Shown here piece by piece: positions 26,624 to 36,382 of a DNA stretch of 64,000 bases. Source of the stretch: JAENVT01 sp963720775 (GTDB lineage: Bacteria; Actinomycetota; Acidimicrobiia; Acidimicrobiales; Ilumatobacteraceae); NCBI GenBank assembly GCA_963720775.1, contig CAVRGR010000006.1, forward strand, positions 744,001-808,000, read 5' to 3'. The translations under genes and the position numbers were made by a program. Positions within the stretch are counted from its first letter, which is position 1; every line of letters starts with the position of its first letter. The notes under the pieces are model-generated. The model was not told the origin of the DNA. It did no database searches and worked only from the letters and a program-made list of their open reading frames with translations.

Positions 26624-29600
26624 ATGAGTTCTTCACGTCGTCTGTCGATGGTTGCCACCGCGGCCCTGGTCGTGCTCAGCCTCCCGGTGATCTCAGTCAC
26701 GCCGCACCTGGCATCCGCCGCCGCGGCTCCCGCGGTCGACGGTCCCGGGGCGCTGTCGCACTTCGATCTTGCCCGCAAGGACTGTCTGGGCACGTCGCGG
26801 ACGACGACTTCCAAGGTTTGGTACACCGTCGCCGGCGGCGTGTTGAGCGACGTGTACTACCCGACCATCGACAACACCAACGTCGAGACCCTGCAGTACA
26901 TCGTCACCGATGGCTCGACCTTCACCGACCTGCAGACACGCGACATGGTGTCGACTGCGACTTCGCTCGACGGCAGCGGGATGGTGTGCCGCGTCACCAG
27001 CAAGGCGCGGAGTGGGAAGTACCAGATCGTCACCGACTACATCACCGACCCCGACCGCAACACGCTGCTGATGAACACGCGCTTCGTCTCGTCGAAGCAC
27101 ACCAACCTGAAGCTCTTCGTACGGTTCGATCCGACGGTCAACGGCAACGGTGGCGGCGGCGCCGGTAACGGTGGCGCCGATTCTGCGGTGACCGACACGT
27201 CCACCGGTCATCCGATCCCGGTTGCCTACGACACCAACACGGTCACGAACGCCGCCAACCGCGACTACGCCCAGCCGGTGTTCGCTGCTCTCGACGCCCC
27301 CTTCGCGTCGGTGACGAACGGTTTCGTCGGGCAATCCAGCGACGGCCTCGTGCAACTCGACGCCGGCCGCCAGCTCACCACCGTGAACGATGCGGCCGAC
27401 AGCGGAAACGTCGTGCAGGTCGCCGAAGTGAAGCAGCGCCACGATGGGCGTGCGTTCACGATGGCCCTCGGCTTCGGCGCCACTCAGGCAGCCGCGGTGC
27501 ACACGGCGGAGGCGTCGTTGCGTGGCGATTTCGACCGGATCAAGGCCCGCTACGAAGCCGGTTGGCAGCGCTACGACAACAAGCTCAACCCGCCTCCCTC
27601 GAAGCTGCCGGGGCTCAGCAAGTCGCGCATCCGCCAGCTGGCCGACGCCTACTACCTGAGCATCAACGTCGTGAAGGCTGCCGAGGACAAGACGTTCCCC
27701 GGCGCCATCGTGGCCGGGCTGTCGTCGCCGTGGGGTCAGGCCGTGTCGGCCGGCGATCCGAACAACACCTACTTCGGCTCGTACCGCGAGGTGTTCTCGC
27801 GCGATCTGTACGAGGCGTGGACCGGGCTGATGGCCGCCGGTGATCGGGCGACGGCGCGCGACGCGACGCTGTTCCTGTTCCAGCACCAGCAGCAGCCCGA
27901 TGGGTCGATGCCGCGCAACTCACTGGTCAACGGCAAGACCGCGCCCGACTCGTTCGGGACCCAGCTCGACGAGGTCGCCTACCCGATCCTGATGGCCGAT
28001 CAGCTCGGCCTCACCGACCCCACCATGTACGAGCAGCACATCAAGCCGGCTGCCAACTTCGTCGTCGCCCGCGGCCCGTCGTTCGGTGCCGAGCGTTGGG
28101 AGGAGCAATCAGGGTTCTCACCATCGACGATCTCAGCCGAGATCGCCGGCCTGCTGGCGGGCGCGCACATCGCCGACATCAACGGCGACGCGGCATCTGC
28201 TCGCCTGTGGCGTGCGGTCGCCGACGACTTCCAGCGGTCGATCAAGAACTGGACGGTGACCACCAACGGATCGAAGTCGACGGATCCGTACTTCATCCGC
28301 CTGTCGAAGTCGGGCGATCCGAATGCAGCAGTCAGCTACAACGTCGGCAACGGCGGCCCGACGCTCGACCAGCGCGACGTGATCGACGCCGGGTTCCTCG
28401 AGTTGACCCGCCTCGGCATCCTGCCTGCCAACGACGCCGACATCGCCAACTCGCTGGGCGTCGTCGATGCGACGATCAAGAGCGACACGTCGAGCGGCCC
28501 CGGATGGCATCGCTACAACGGTGATGGCTACGGCGACGACGGTACGATCGGCAGCCCGTGGGCGCCGAGCGGCAAGGGGACAGGTCACCTGTGGCCGGCC
28601 CTCACCGCCGAACGAAGTGAGCAGTCGCTGCAGACCGGCGACACGGTCGGTGCGGCGCAGTTGCTCGACGCGATGGCACAGTTCTCGTCGGGCGTTGGGC
28701 TGATCGCCGAACAGAGTTGGGAGCAGCCGGATCTTGCCGCTTCTCCGTACGGAACGGATCCGACGATTGCATCGATCGGCTTCGTCAACGGCAAGCCGGC
28801 CGGGTCGGCATCGCCGCTCGTGTGGTCGGCCGGGTCGTTCGTGCGACTCGCTGCTGATCTGCGGGCGCACCGGTTGGTCGATCAGCCGGCCAACACCGTG
28901 CACCGGTACATCAACCACACGCAAGGTCAGACCACGCTCAGCGTCACGAGCCCGGTCGACAACACGGCCGTCGCCGGATCGCCGTTGACCGTCAGCGGCA
29001 CGACCGCGGCCGGCAATCAGGTCGACATCCTCGTGACCAACACCGACGCCGACATGGCGGCGACGTCCGCTTCGACGGTCGCTGCCGGCGACGGGTCGTT
29101 CTCGGTCGACGTGCCGCTCACCGGTGGCGTCAGTGTCGTCAACGTCGCGGCGACGAGCGCCGACGGGGCAACTGCCCACGCGACACGCACGATCGTGTTC
29201 GACTTCGTGCCGGGCACATCGCTGCTCGACGTGCCCGACCCCGACTTCGACGACAACGGGCCCGGCAACTACGCGTATGCGACGTTCGGTGATTTCAAGC
29301 CTGGTGCGTGGGACATGCAGCGGTTCCAGGTGTTCGACGACGGAACGAACATCATCTTCCGTGTGCAGAACCGCGATCAGTCGGCGACGTTCGGTAGCCC
29401 GCTCGGTGCCCAATTGATCGACGTCTACGTGCACGATCCCGCTGCTGCAACCACGTCGACGGCCGCGTCGAATCCGCTGCGCAACTTCCAGATCGCGTCG
29501 GATTCCGCGTGGAGCACGCTCATCCAGGTGCAGGGCTTCGGGCAGCGGTTCGAGAACGCCTCGGGAACCACGCTCGGCACCGTCAGCATCAGGGCCAATG

Positions 29601-29914
29601 CCTTGTCGCGATTCATCACGTTCAGCGTGCCGAAGGCGGCGCTCGGCCAACCGGGCCCGGGCTGGAAGTTCACCGTCGTGGAGACCGGTCAGGACGGGTT
29701 CAGCCCCGACCAAGCCCGCGCGTTCGCCCCCACGCCTGCCGACTTCAACTTCGGTGTGTGTGCGACGGCAAGCGCCGACCCGCACTGCACCGCCAACCCC
29801 GCCTCGGTGCCGAAGGTGATCGACGTGCTGACACCGCCGACCGTGCTGCAATCCGACGAGCTCGACTACACGTTGCACTCGCCGGTGACCATCGCGGGCG
29901 TCGCCATTCCTTAG
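26624..29914 (+). CDS. Secreted GH15 glucodextranase/glucoamylase-like enzyme
   Basis: 1096 aa exoenzyme that should release glucose from starch- or dextran-type glucans. Signal peptide MSSSRRLSMVATAALVVLSLPV to about residue 36. A glucodextranase N-type beta domain (about 40-310) has LSHFDLARKDCLGTS and WYTVAGGVLSDVYYPTID. The (alpha/alpha)6 GH15 domain (about 335-760) has SSPWGQAVSAGDPNNTYFGS, a catalytic acid region RWEEQSGFSPSTISAEI and LIAEQSWEQPD near the catalytic base. Then an Ig-like module (about 770-860) and a C-terminal membrane/carbohydrate-binding-type module (DFDDNGPGNYAYATFGDFKPGAWD). RBS GAGGGAGGA before ATG 26624. A palindromic promoter lies upstream. Confidence 0.9.
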   Translation: MSSSRRLSMVATAALVVLSLPVISVTPHLASAAAAPAVDGPGALSHFDLARKDCLGTSRTTTSKVWYTVAGGVLSDVYYPTIDNTNVETLQYIVTDGSTFTDLQTRDMVSTATSLDGSGMVCRVTSKARSGKYQIVTDYITDPDRNTLLMNTRFVSSKHTNLKLFVRFDPTVNGNGGGGAGNGGADSAVTDTSTGHPIPVAYDTNTVTNAANRDYAQPVFAALDAPFASVTNGFVGQSSDGLVQLDAGRQLTTVNDAADSGNVVQVAEVKQRHDGRAFTMALGFGATQAAAVHTAEASLRGDFDRIKARYEAGWQRYDNKLNPPPSKLPGLSKSRIRQLADAYYLSINVVKAAEDKTFPGAIVAGLSSPWGQAVSAGDPNNTYFGSYREVFSRDLYEAWTGLMAAGDRATARDATLFLFQHQQQPDGSMPRNSLVNGKTAPDSFGTQLDEVAYPILMADQLGLTDPTMYEQHIKPAANFVVARGPSFGAERWEEQSGFSPSTISAEIAGLLAGAHIADINGDAASARLWRAVADDFQRSIKNWTVTTNGSKSTDPYFIRLSKSGDPNAAVSYNVGNGGPTLDQRDVIDAGFLELTRLGILPANDADIANSLGVVDATIKSDTSSGPGWHRYNGDGYGDDGTIGSPWAPSGKGTGHLWPALTAERSEQSLQTGDTVGAAQLLDAMAQFSSGVGLIAEQSWEQPDLAASPYGTDPTIASIGFVNGKPAGSASPLVWSAGSFVRLAADLRAHRLVDQPANTVHRYINHTQGQTTLSVTSPVDNTAVAGSPLTVSGTTAAGNQVDILVTNTDADMAATSASTVAAGDGSFSVDVPLTGGVSVVNVAATSADGATAHATRTIVFDFVPGTSLLDVPDPDFDDNGPGNYAYATFGDFKPGAWDMQRFQVFDDGTNIIFRVQNRDQSATFGSPLGAQLIDVYVHDPAAATTSTAASNPLRNFQIASDSAWSTLIQVQGFGQRFENASGTTLGTVSIRANALSRFITFSVPKAALGQPGPGWKFTVVETGQDGFSPDQARAFAPTPADFNFGVCATASADPHCTANPASVPKVIDVLTPPTVLQSDELDYTLHSPVTIAGVAIP

Positions 29915-30564
29915 GTTCTCATCACGATCGTTCCGGCTGCGCGGTCGTGCAAGCCGCGCGCGCGGGAGTCCCACAAGATGGGCACATAGGTGACGACCTG
30001 CAGCAGCAGCAGCGACAGAGCCGCGTCGCCGCCGACCAGCCCGGCGGCGATGCCGATCCAGCCAACGTGTGCCCAGCGACCGAGGCTTTGCCGCCACATG
30101 GCGGGGCCCAGGTCGAGTGCATGGACAACCCTCGAGCCGGTGGCGAACTTGCCGACCGTGCGTCCCCAGAGACCGGTCATGCCGACGACGTAGACGGCGC
30201 TGAGCGGCAACAGCGTCCAAGACGGCGAACCCAACACGCGGGCGACGACGAACAACATGCCGACGACGATGGCGTCGATGTACGCGCCGATCGCGCGGCG
30301 CCACGGTGAGGCGATGATCGAGCCGTCGTTCAGCGTTCGCTGGAACGGGTGAGGCGACCGGTAGAAGCCTGGCGGTGGCGACTGCACCTCCGTGTCGACC
30401 CACGACAACGCATCGGTCAGGAGCGGAGCATTCGTCGCCGGCACCGCCACGCGCTGACCGTCGAACACGAAGTTGACGTCGTCGGCTCTGAGTCGCATCC
30501 AGAGCATGTCTCGCTGAGTTTCCGACAGCATCGACACATCGGCACGTTCCACATCGTGGGTCAT
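29911..30564 (-). CDS. RDD-family membrane protein
   Basis: 217 aa. The C-terminal half has the RDD pattern: SPWRRAIGAYIDAIVVGMLF with Arg and Asp in the first segment, LWGRTVGKFATGSRVV, and a final hydrophobic stretch before WDSRARGLHDRAAGTIVMRT. Three membrane segments. The N-terminal 85 residues are soluble and not recognised. Function of RDD proteins is mostly unknown; some are ion exchangers. Its stop codon overlaps that of the GH15 gene. Confidence 0.8.
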   Translation of the reverse strand: MTHDVERADVSMLSETQRDMLWMRLRADDVNFVFDGQRVAVPATNAPLLTDALSWVDTEVQSPPPGFYRSPHPFQRTLNDGSIIASPWRRAIGAYIDAIVVGMLFVVARVLGSPSWTLLPLSAVYVVGMTGLWGRTVGKFATGSRVVHALDLGPAMWRQSLGRWAHVGWIGIAAGLVGGDAALSLLLLQVVTYVPILWDSRARGLHDRAAGTIVMRT

Positions 30565-30693
30565 GCCCGCAGAGATGCCTGCCGACGAGCGCTTCTCGGA
30601 AAGGGGACTGCGTGAGACCCCCTTGGTACGGTTCTTCGTAGCGACTTCCCCCGCCGAGTTCGAAGTGCTTTGTTCGTTTGGAGAGGGGTGGTC

Positions 30694-31905
30694 GTGGTTG
30701 TTGTCGGGTTGGTCGAATCGATCACCGCGGTCGATCTCGCGGTCGCCGACACGGCGGCTGCGGCGGCGGTGTTGGTGGATGTGCGCCGGGTACGTGGGTG
30801 GCTCGATTCGGTCGAAGTCGCCGCGGCGCGCCGGCTGGGCGAGTTGGCGGTGGTGTCACCGTCGATGTTCCCGGAGCGTGTGGCTGCCGATGCTGCCAGG
30901 GTGTCGCTGACAGAGGCATCGAAAGGGTTCGACCGGGCCCGCACCGTCGAGAAGGTTCCGCAACTCGCGGTCGTTCTCGAAGCCGGCGAGGCGTCGGCGG
31001 GTCACGTCGATGTCGTCACCCGCGCCTTGCGACAGCTCTCTCCCGAGCAGCGGAATCGGTTTGCCGAACGCGGTGACGTGCTCGCCCTAGCCGCCGCGCA
31101 ACTGCCGCGCGACGAGTTCGCTCGTGCGGTGCGCGCCGAGGTCCGCCGGGTCTGCTCCGATGATGGCATCGACCGCCTGCAGCAACAGCGACGCAACACT
31201 GGCTTACGAGCCTAGGTCGATCGAGAGACGGGGATGTGGTGCCTGCACGGCGAATTCGACCCGGAAACCGGCCTCACCCTCGACGCCAAACTTCGCAGCA
31301 TGGTCGAAGCGATGTTCCACGACACCACACCCGACACCTGCCCCACCGACCCGCTGCTCAAGCAACAGCATTTGCGGGCTTTGGCGTTGGTTGCTTTGTG
31401 TGAGGGTCGCGGCAGTGGTCGGACACGCACCGAGATCAACATCTTGATCGACGCCGACACACTGCTGCATGGCGAACACGAGCACACGATCATCGACCTC
31501 GGGCTTCGTGTCGAAGTCCCTGTCGAGACCCTTCGACGGATGGCCTGCTGTGCGGAAGTGATCGTGCCGATCATCACCGCCGCCGACGGCGTCTCGCTCC
31601 ACGTCGGTCGCGATGAACGGGTTGCCAACCGCGCTCAACGCCGAGCCCTACGAGCCATGTACCGCGGTTGTGCGATCCCCGGATGCGACGCCGGCTGGGG
31701 CCTGTGCGATGTCCACCACGTGCACTGGTACTGCCACGGTGGGTTCACAGACATCGAGAATTTGTTGCCCTTGTGCCACAAACACCACCACGCCGTCCAC
31801 GAAGGCGGCTGGCACCTCACCCTCGACACGTGCCGCAACCTCACCATCACCTACCCAGACGGCACCATCATGACCACCGGCCCACCCACAACGAACACGA
31901 GATGA
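30694..31905 (+). pseudogene. DUF222/HNH endonuclease gene broken by an amber codon
   Basis: A DUF222 N-terminal helical region (GLVESITAVDLAVADTAAAAAVLVDVRRVRGWLD…) and a C-terminal HNH nuclease (CAIPGCDAGWGLCDVHHVHWYCHGGFTDIENLLPLCHKHHHAVH) lie in one frame, but a TAG at 31213-31215 stops it at codon 174. Reading on gives VDRETGMWCLHGEFDPETGL, the normal continuation, so a Trp TGG to TAG change is likely. No indel is needed. The intact product would be about 403 aa. This family is abundant in actinobacteria and thought to spread as mobile or selfish nuclease-like genes. GTG 30694 fits an AGGGG site; 30688 is an alternative. Reinitiation could give the 223-aa HNH part from ATG 31234. Confidence 0.85.
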
Positions 31906-31935
31906 GGCCGGCGCCGGCGGATGCGATCCTCGGGT

Positions 31936-32559
31936 TCAGGCGTAGATGTCGAGGGGGGCGTTCGAACCGAACGACTCTGCGCCGCCGCGGCCGGTGGCGG
32001 CGAGGACGAAGGCGAAGGCATTTTCGTCCTCGGGGCTCGGCACATCGCCGGTCCAGTCCCGCTTGGTCAGAGCGAGCCCGACGTGGGCGAGCGCGCAACC
32101 GAGGGCCGTGGTGTCGAACTCCGATGGTCGTCCGAGGGCGTCGCGGATGTCGTCGCCGTGCAGCCAGGTGTCGTACCACAGCGTCTCGACACCTTCACCG
32201 AGGGTCCCGTCGTAGCCGGCTCGCGCCGGCGCGTTCCAGCTCGTGTCGTCGAAGACCTGTAACAACGCGGCGGCTGCCGTGGCCACATCGGAGCACTCGT
32301 CGGCGAGTTGGGCGGCGGTTCGGTCGGAACGCTCGGCCACCTCCCGGGCGGTCACCTCGGGGGTTCCCAGCCCGTCGAGGCGCCCCGCGGTCACATCGGC
32401 CATGGTGCCGATCACGTGGCGGGCGACGTCGCCGACGGTCCAGCCCGCACACCGGCTCGGTGAGTCGAGCTCGGTTCGAGTCAGCGGCCTGATGAGCTGT
32501 TCGAAGGCGTGGAGCTCGTCGACGAGTCCGTCGCTGATCTCGGTGCGGGAGAGTGTCAT
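31936..32559 (-). CDS. Maleylpyruvate-isomerase/TIGR03083-type DinB-fold protein
   Basis: 207 aa. Seen: the N-terminal helix ELHAFEQLIRPLTRTELDSPSRCAGWTVGDVARHVIGTMADVTAGR with the metal-ligand His and the YDTWLHGDDIRDALGRPSE segment with the second ligand set. The typical C-terminal beta domain is shortened. Predicted mycothiol- or metal-dependent enzyme; substrate unknown. The ATG at 32559 is chosen because it faces the divergent TetR gene across 73 nt that contain a perfect inverted repeat, the probable operator. Confidence 0.82.
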   Translation of the reverse strand: MTLSRTEISDGLVDELHAFEQLIRPLTRTELDSPSRCAGWTVGDVARHVIGTMADVTAGRLDGLGTPEVTAREVAERSDRTAAQLADECSDVATAAAALLQVFDDTSWNAPARAGYDGTLGEGVETLWYDTWLHGDDIRDALGRPSEFDTTALGCALAHVGLALTKRDWTGDVPSPEDENAFAFVLAATGRGGAESFGSNAPLDIYA

Positions 32560-32596
32560 GCTGGTGCTCCGATCGGTAGGCGATAGCCTGAGAGAT

Positions 32597-32617
32597 ACAT
32601 GCGGGCTGCACGCATGT
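32597..32617. promoter_or_regulatory. Candidate TetR operator in divergent promoter
   Basis: Perfect inverted repeat ACATGCG, 7-nt spacer, CGCATGT, between the DinB-like gene (start 32559) and the TetR gene (start 32633). Placement and symmetry fit autoregulation by TetR. Confidence 0.7.
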
Positions 32618-32632
32618 TTACATGAGGAGGCC

Positions 32633-33244
32633 ATGAACGTCAAGGGATCTTCCGGCGACGGTTCGTCTACGCGTACGCAGGCGCAACGGCGGGAGCGAAC
32701 GCGCACCGCACTGATCGAGGCCGGTCGGACGATGTTCGCCGAACTGGGCTACGCGGGTGCCGGGCGTGAGGAGATCGTCGAGCGCGCCGGCGTCACGCGC
32801 GGTGCGATGTACCACCACTTCAGCTCGAAAGAGGCGCTGTTCCAGGCAGTCTTCGAGGTGGTCGAGGGAGAGCTCTGCGAAGCGATTGCCAAGAGTGCGA
32901 TGGCCAGCAGCGACCACGTCGAGCAACTGCGACTCGGTGCACGGGCGTTCCTCGAAGCAGCCGCGACGCAAGAGGTGCGCCGCATCTGCCTGCTCGACGC
33001 CCCGGCGGTGTTGCCGGTGGAGGTGCGCCGAAGGCTCGCCGAGCAGTACGGCCTCGGCCTGGTGCGTGAGGCCTTGCGTCACGCGGACGAAGAGGGGCGA
33101 CTCACGGTGGGACCCGTCGACGCGTTGGCGTTGGTCGTGATGGCCGTGCTCCATGAGGCAGCAACTGCAATTGCCGATGGTGACGATCCGCAGGCGATGT
33201 ACAGCGTGATCGACGGGATGATCGGCCTCATCACTCGGTCTTGA
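32633..33244 (+). CDS. TetR-family transcriptional regulator
   Basis: 203 aa. N-terminal helix-turn-helix: RTRTALIEAGRTMFAELGYAGAGREEIVERAGVTRGAMYHHFSSKEALF (about 22-70). The C-terminal ligand domain is an all-helical TetR_C-type region. A GAGGAGG Shine-Dalgarno sequence stands just upstream of ATG 32633. It is divergent from the DinB-like gene at 31936-32559, which is the likely target together with itself. The ligand is unknown. Confidence 0.92.
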   Translation: MNVKGSSGDGSSTRTQAQRRERTRTALIEAGRTMFAELGYAGAGREEIVERAGVTRGAMYHHFSSKEALFQAVFEVVEGELCEAIAKSAMASSDHVEQLRLGARAFLEAAATQEVRRICLLDAPAVLPVEVRRRLAEQYGLGLVREALRHADEEGRLTVGPVDALALVVMAVLHEAATAIADGDDPQAMYSVIDGMIGLITRS

Positions 33245-33256
33245 GGCCCTTGATCA

Positions 33257-33272
33257 TCGAACAGATGTTCGT
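33257..33272 (+). promoter_or_regulatory. LexA/SOS box of imuB
   Basis: TCGAAC-AGAT-GTTCGT, an actinobacterial SOS box. A -10 element TAACGT (33273-33278) follows at once and the GTG start of imuB stands 6 nt later. Same layout as at imuA. Confidence 0.88.
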
Positions 33273-33284
33273 TAACGTCGGCTC

Positions 33285-34889
33285 GTGGTTCGACTGGGTG
33301 TGCTGTGGTGCCCCAACTGGGCAGTGGTTGCTGCCAAGGCCGCGCTCGACGAGCCGGTCGTCGTGTTGCACGGCAACCGGGTGGTTGCCCAGTCGTTGGC
33401 AGCCGCACGAGATGGCATCGCTGTCGGCCAGCGTCGCCGCCAGGCACAGGCCAACTGTCCCAGCGCGCGCCTAGTCGCCCACGACCCCGAAGGCGACGCC
33501 CGTCAGTTCGAGAAGGTCGTCACGGCGATCGCCGCGTTGATCCCGCGCGTGGAGATCACCGAACCGGGAATGCTCTCGTTCCTGGCAAAGGGACCGTCGC
33601 GTTACTTCGGTGGTGAGCCGGCAATGGCTGCACGCATGGTCGGTGTGGCCATCGAGGCTGCCGGCGAAGCGGGCGCGGCGCTCGATGCGGTCGGCGGGTT
33701 CGGCGTCGGTGTGGCCGATGGTCGATTTGCAGCCGCGATTGCGGCCAGGCAAGCAGCCGTGCGCGCCGGCCCCGTGATCGTGCCAGAAGGCATCGAGGCC
33801 ACCGCCCGGTTCCTGGCACCGTTGCCAGTGCAGTTGTTTGCTTCGGTGGCCGGCCTCGACGTCGAGTTCGTGCAACTGCTGCAGCAGTTGGGCATCCGCG
33901 AACTGGGTCAGTTGACCGCAGTGTCGGCTGCGGATGTGTTGGCCAGGTTCGGACGACAGGGTGAGTTCGCTCACCGCATCGCCGGTGGTGGCGACGATCG
34001 TCCCCCCGACACGATCGAGCCACCGAGTGGTCTCGTCGCCGTGCAGGTGCTCGACGATCCGGCCCATCACGTCGACACCTTGGTGTTCATCACCCGCCAG
34101 TTGGCCGACGAGCTGTGCAGCGCGCTGAGCGCTGACGGCAAGGTGTGCACGCGGTTGATCATCACTGCCGAGACCGATCACAGCGAACGCAACGAACGGC
34201 AGTGGTATCGCTCCACCGGGTTGTCGGCGGCAGCCATGGTCGAGCGCGCCCGATGGCAGCTCGACGCCTGGGTCAACAGCGCCGGGCTCACCGCGGGTGT
34301 CACCATGCTGCGGTTGGAGCCCGTCGAGGTGCGCAGCGACGACGGTGTGCAACTGGGCTTGTGGGGTGGGCGCACCCAAGCCGACGAGTGGGCAGCGCGA
34401 GCCGTGGCCCGGCTGGCCACCTTGGCGGGAGCAGAACACGTGGTGGTGCCCTCCGCCACTGGTGGCCGCCTGCCGACCGATGCGTACGAGTGGGTTCCCG
34501 CCGTCACCGCCGATCTGGCCGAACCGGCGCAGCGTCTCACCCCGGGCTTGGGCCCATGGCCGGGGAGCTTGCCCAGCCCGTCACCTGCAGTGGTGCATGC
34601 CAAGCCCGTGGTCATCGACGTTCGCGACGAGCACGGTCGACCGGTGCGCGTCACCGGCAGGGGAGCAGTCAGCGCCGCCCCGGCCACGGTGCAACACGCC
34701 GGCAGCACCACGGCCACGATCACGGAGCCGGTCGTGGCCTGGGGAGGGCCATGGCCGCTGGACGAGCGCTGGTGGGATGCCAGCAGAGCACGGCGATCAG
34801 CCAGGTTCCAGCTGTTGACAGGTTCAGGCGCCCTGCTGTTGGTCTGCCTCGAGCGCCAGCAGTGGTGGCTGCTCGGCGACTATCGCTGA
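33285..34889 (+). CDS. imuB: ImuB, catalytically inactive Y-family polymerase-like protein
   Basis: 534 aa. The N-terminal Y-family polymerase-like domain runs LGVLWCPNWAVVAAKAALDEPVVVLHGNRVVAQS…GIAVGQRRRQAQANCPSARL. The metal-binding acidic residues of Y polymerases are replaced (WCPNW, and EITEPGMLSF in place of the SIDE motif), which fits ImuB as a non-catalytic adaptor. A finger/little-finger region follows to about 350, then the C-terminal part (about 420-534) with WWDASRARRSARFQLLTGSGALLLV, the usual ImuB end. It links ImuA, DnaE2 and the sliding clamp. Leaderless GTG start under an SOS box. Confidence 0.9.
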   Translation: MVRLGVLWCPNWAVVAAKAALDEPVVVLHGNRVVAQSLAAARDGIAVGQRRRQAQANCPSARLVAHDPEGDARQFEKVVTAIAALIPRVEITEPGMLSFLAKGPSRYFGGEPAMAARMVGVAIEAAGEAGAALDAVGGFGVGVADGRFAAAIAARQAAVRAGPVIVPEGIEATARFLAPLPVQLFASVAGLDVEFVQLLQQLGIRELGQLTAVSAADVLARFGRQGEFAHRIAGGGDDRPPDTIEPPSGLVAVQVLDDPAHHVDTLVFITRQLADELCSALSADGKVCTRLIITAETDHSERNERQWYRSTGLSAAAMVERARWQLDAWVNSAGLTAGVTMLRLEPVEVRSDDGVQLGLWGGRTQADEWAARAVARLATLAGAEHVVVPSATGGRLPTDAYEWVPAVTADLAEPAQRLTPGLGPWPGSLPSPSPAVVHAKPVVIDVRDEHGRPVRVTGRGAVSAAPATVQHAGSTTATITEPVVAWGGPWPLDERWWDASRARRSARFQLLTGSGALLLVCLERQQWWLLGDYR

Positions 34890-36382
34890 GATCGCACCCT
34901 CTCGATCAGCGTGCCAAGTCGTTCGAGCGCGCCACGCTCGCCGACATCAACAAGGCGAACGATCAGGTTTGTCACTCCTGCCTCGATCAGTCGCATGGCC
35001 CGCTCGTAGTGATCCGCAACGGTGCCGGCATTGATGTCGCGGGCGTAGCGCTCCGCGCCCATACGTTTGGGCCGCAGTCGGTCGATCGTGCTTGCCAACT
35101 CGTCGCGATCGCGACCGATCAGCACCGTCGAAAGATGGGAGACGCCGATCTCGGTCACGTCGCGTCCGGCGTCGTCGCAGTGCCGAGCAAGAGCGGCGAC
35201 CTCATGGGTGACGACGTCGGCTTCGCCGAACAGGTTGCAGGCATCGGCGAAGCGTGCCACCAGGCGCAAGGTGCGGCGCTCTCCGGAACCGCCAACAGTG
35301 ATCGGCACGCGCTCTTGAAGCGGCCGTGGGTAGCACAGCGCCTCGTCGATGGTGAGCGTCTTGCCCTCGAACCGCGGCGCCCCCTTTCCCCACAGCAGCG
35401 GCAGCGCCTGCAACGCGTCTTCGAGGTGGGCATAGCGGCGATCGAGCGATGGAAAGTCGATCCCGGCGGCGGCGTATTCCTGAGCGAACCAACCAACGCC
35501 CAGCCCACACATCGCCCGGCCGCCGGAGAGAACGTCGAGCGTGGCAACTTGCTTGGCGAGCGTGACGGGCTGATGGCGGAATGCCGGTGACACCAGCACA
35601 CCGAGGCGAATCCGTTCGGTCGTCGCCGCCAACCAAGCAAGTGCGGTGTACGGCTCGGGAAGGTCGGCCCACGCCGCGCCGACCTGCGGGATCTGACGGA
35701 GGTGGTCCATCATCCACACCTGATCGACACCGGCAGCTTCGGCGTCGGCGGCGATCGACCGCAGATGTTCACCGAGCTGCTCGCGCCCACCCGGCCAGTC
35801 GAAGCTCGACAGGTGCAGACCCATCTCGAGGCGTTGCGTTGCCGGTGCGGTCGGCGGTGTCGGTTGCCGTCGGCGCTGCCTCAACGCGGCCGGAACCACC
35901 ACCACCGGGTCGGGAGCGTGCACCTCGTCCCACGGTTCGGCATGCACCGCGTCGCGGATGGCCGGCCAGCGGCGCAGCAGATTGGCCACGACGTCGGCCG
36001 GCACCGCCACGGCGCGGGCACCGTTGCGCCGCCGGCACTCGGCACCCGGTGTGTCGAACACGACCGCCACGCAAGCAACACCTGCTGCGTGCGCAGCTTG
36101 GCGCCACCTGGATCGCGAATCGGCATCGAGACCGAGCGTGTCGATGACCGTCGTCAACCGCCGCCGCAACCTGCGCACGACGATGTCGTCGAGCACGGCG
36201 AAGGCATCGGCGGATGCCCGCAGGTCATGTTCGTTCTCGCCGATGACCGCCCGAAGCGCGTCGCTCGACACGATCTGGTCGGGCCTGAAGTTCTGAGCAG
36301 CCCACGTCGACTTGCCGGACGCGACCGGTCCGACGAGAACGACCAGCGATGGAGACGGGAGTTGTACGGGTTCGCCGATGAT
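34880..36382 (-). CDS. P-loop (polynucleotide-kinase-like) domain fused to LLM-class F420-type oxidoreductase
   Basis: Residues from about 180 on are a luciferase-like monooxygenase: LAWLAATTERIRLGVLVSPAFRHQPVTLAKQVATLDVLSGGR and GLGVGWFAQEYAAAG, the usual LLM-family F420-binding region. Before it comes a nucleotide kinase-like P-loop, visible as LVVLVGPVASGKSTWAAQ, and DQIVSSDALRAVIGE. The first standard start (GTG 36271, MSSDALRAV) is downstream of the P-loop, so it would cut the motif. The frame is open to TAA 36389-36391 with no ATG, GTG or TTG upstream of the P-loop; ATC at 36380-36382 is only a candidate. Reaction unknown. The canonical-start ORF is 34880-36271. Confidence 0.72.
   Translation of the reverse strand: MIGEPVQLPSPSLVVLVGPVASGKSTWAAQNFRPDQIVSSDALRAVIGENEHDLRASADAFAVLDDIVVRRLRRRLTTVIDTLGLDADSRSRWRQAAHAAGVACVAVVFDTPGAECRRRNGARAVAVPADVVANLLRRWPAIRDAVHAEPWDEVHAPDPVVVVPAALRQRRRQPTPPTAPATQRLEMGLHLSSFDWPGGREQLGEHLRSIAADAEAAGVDQVWMMDHLRQIPQVGAAWADLPEPYTALAWLAATTERIRLGVLVSPAFRHQPVTLAKQVATLDVLSGGRAMCGLGVGWFAQEYAAAGIDFPSLDRRYAHLEDALQALPLLWGKGAPRFEGKTLTIDEALCYPRPLQERVPITVGGSGERRTLRLVARFADACNLFGEADVVTHEVAALARHCDDAGRDVTEIGVSHLSTVLIGRDRDELASTIDRLRPKRMGAERYARDINAGTVADHYERAMRLIEAGVTNLIVRLVDVGERGALERLGTLIERVRSQR

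Noticed and set aside
28133..30403. 756-aa reverse ORF inside GH15
   Set aside because: Antisense shadow of the GH15 coding frame, no recognisable domain.
31906..31935. GCCGGCGCCGGC palindrome after the HNH gene as a terminator
   Set aside because: No U tract on either strand; short GC palindromes are expected at this base composition.
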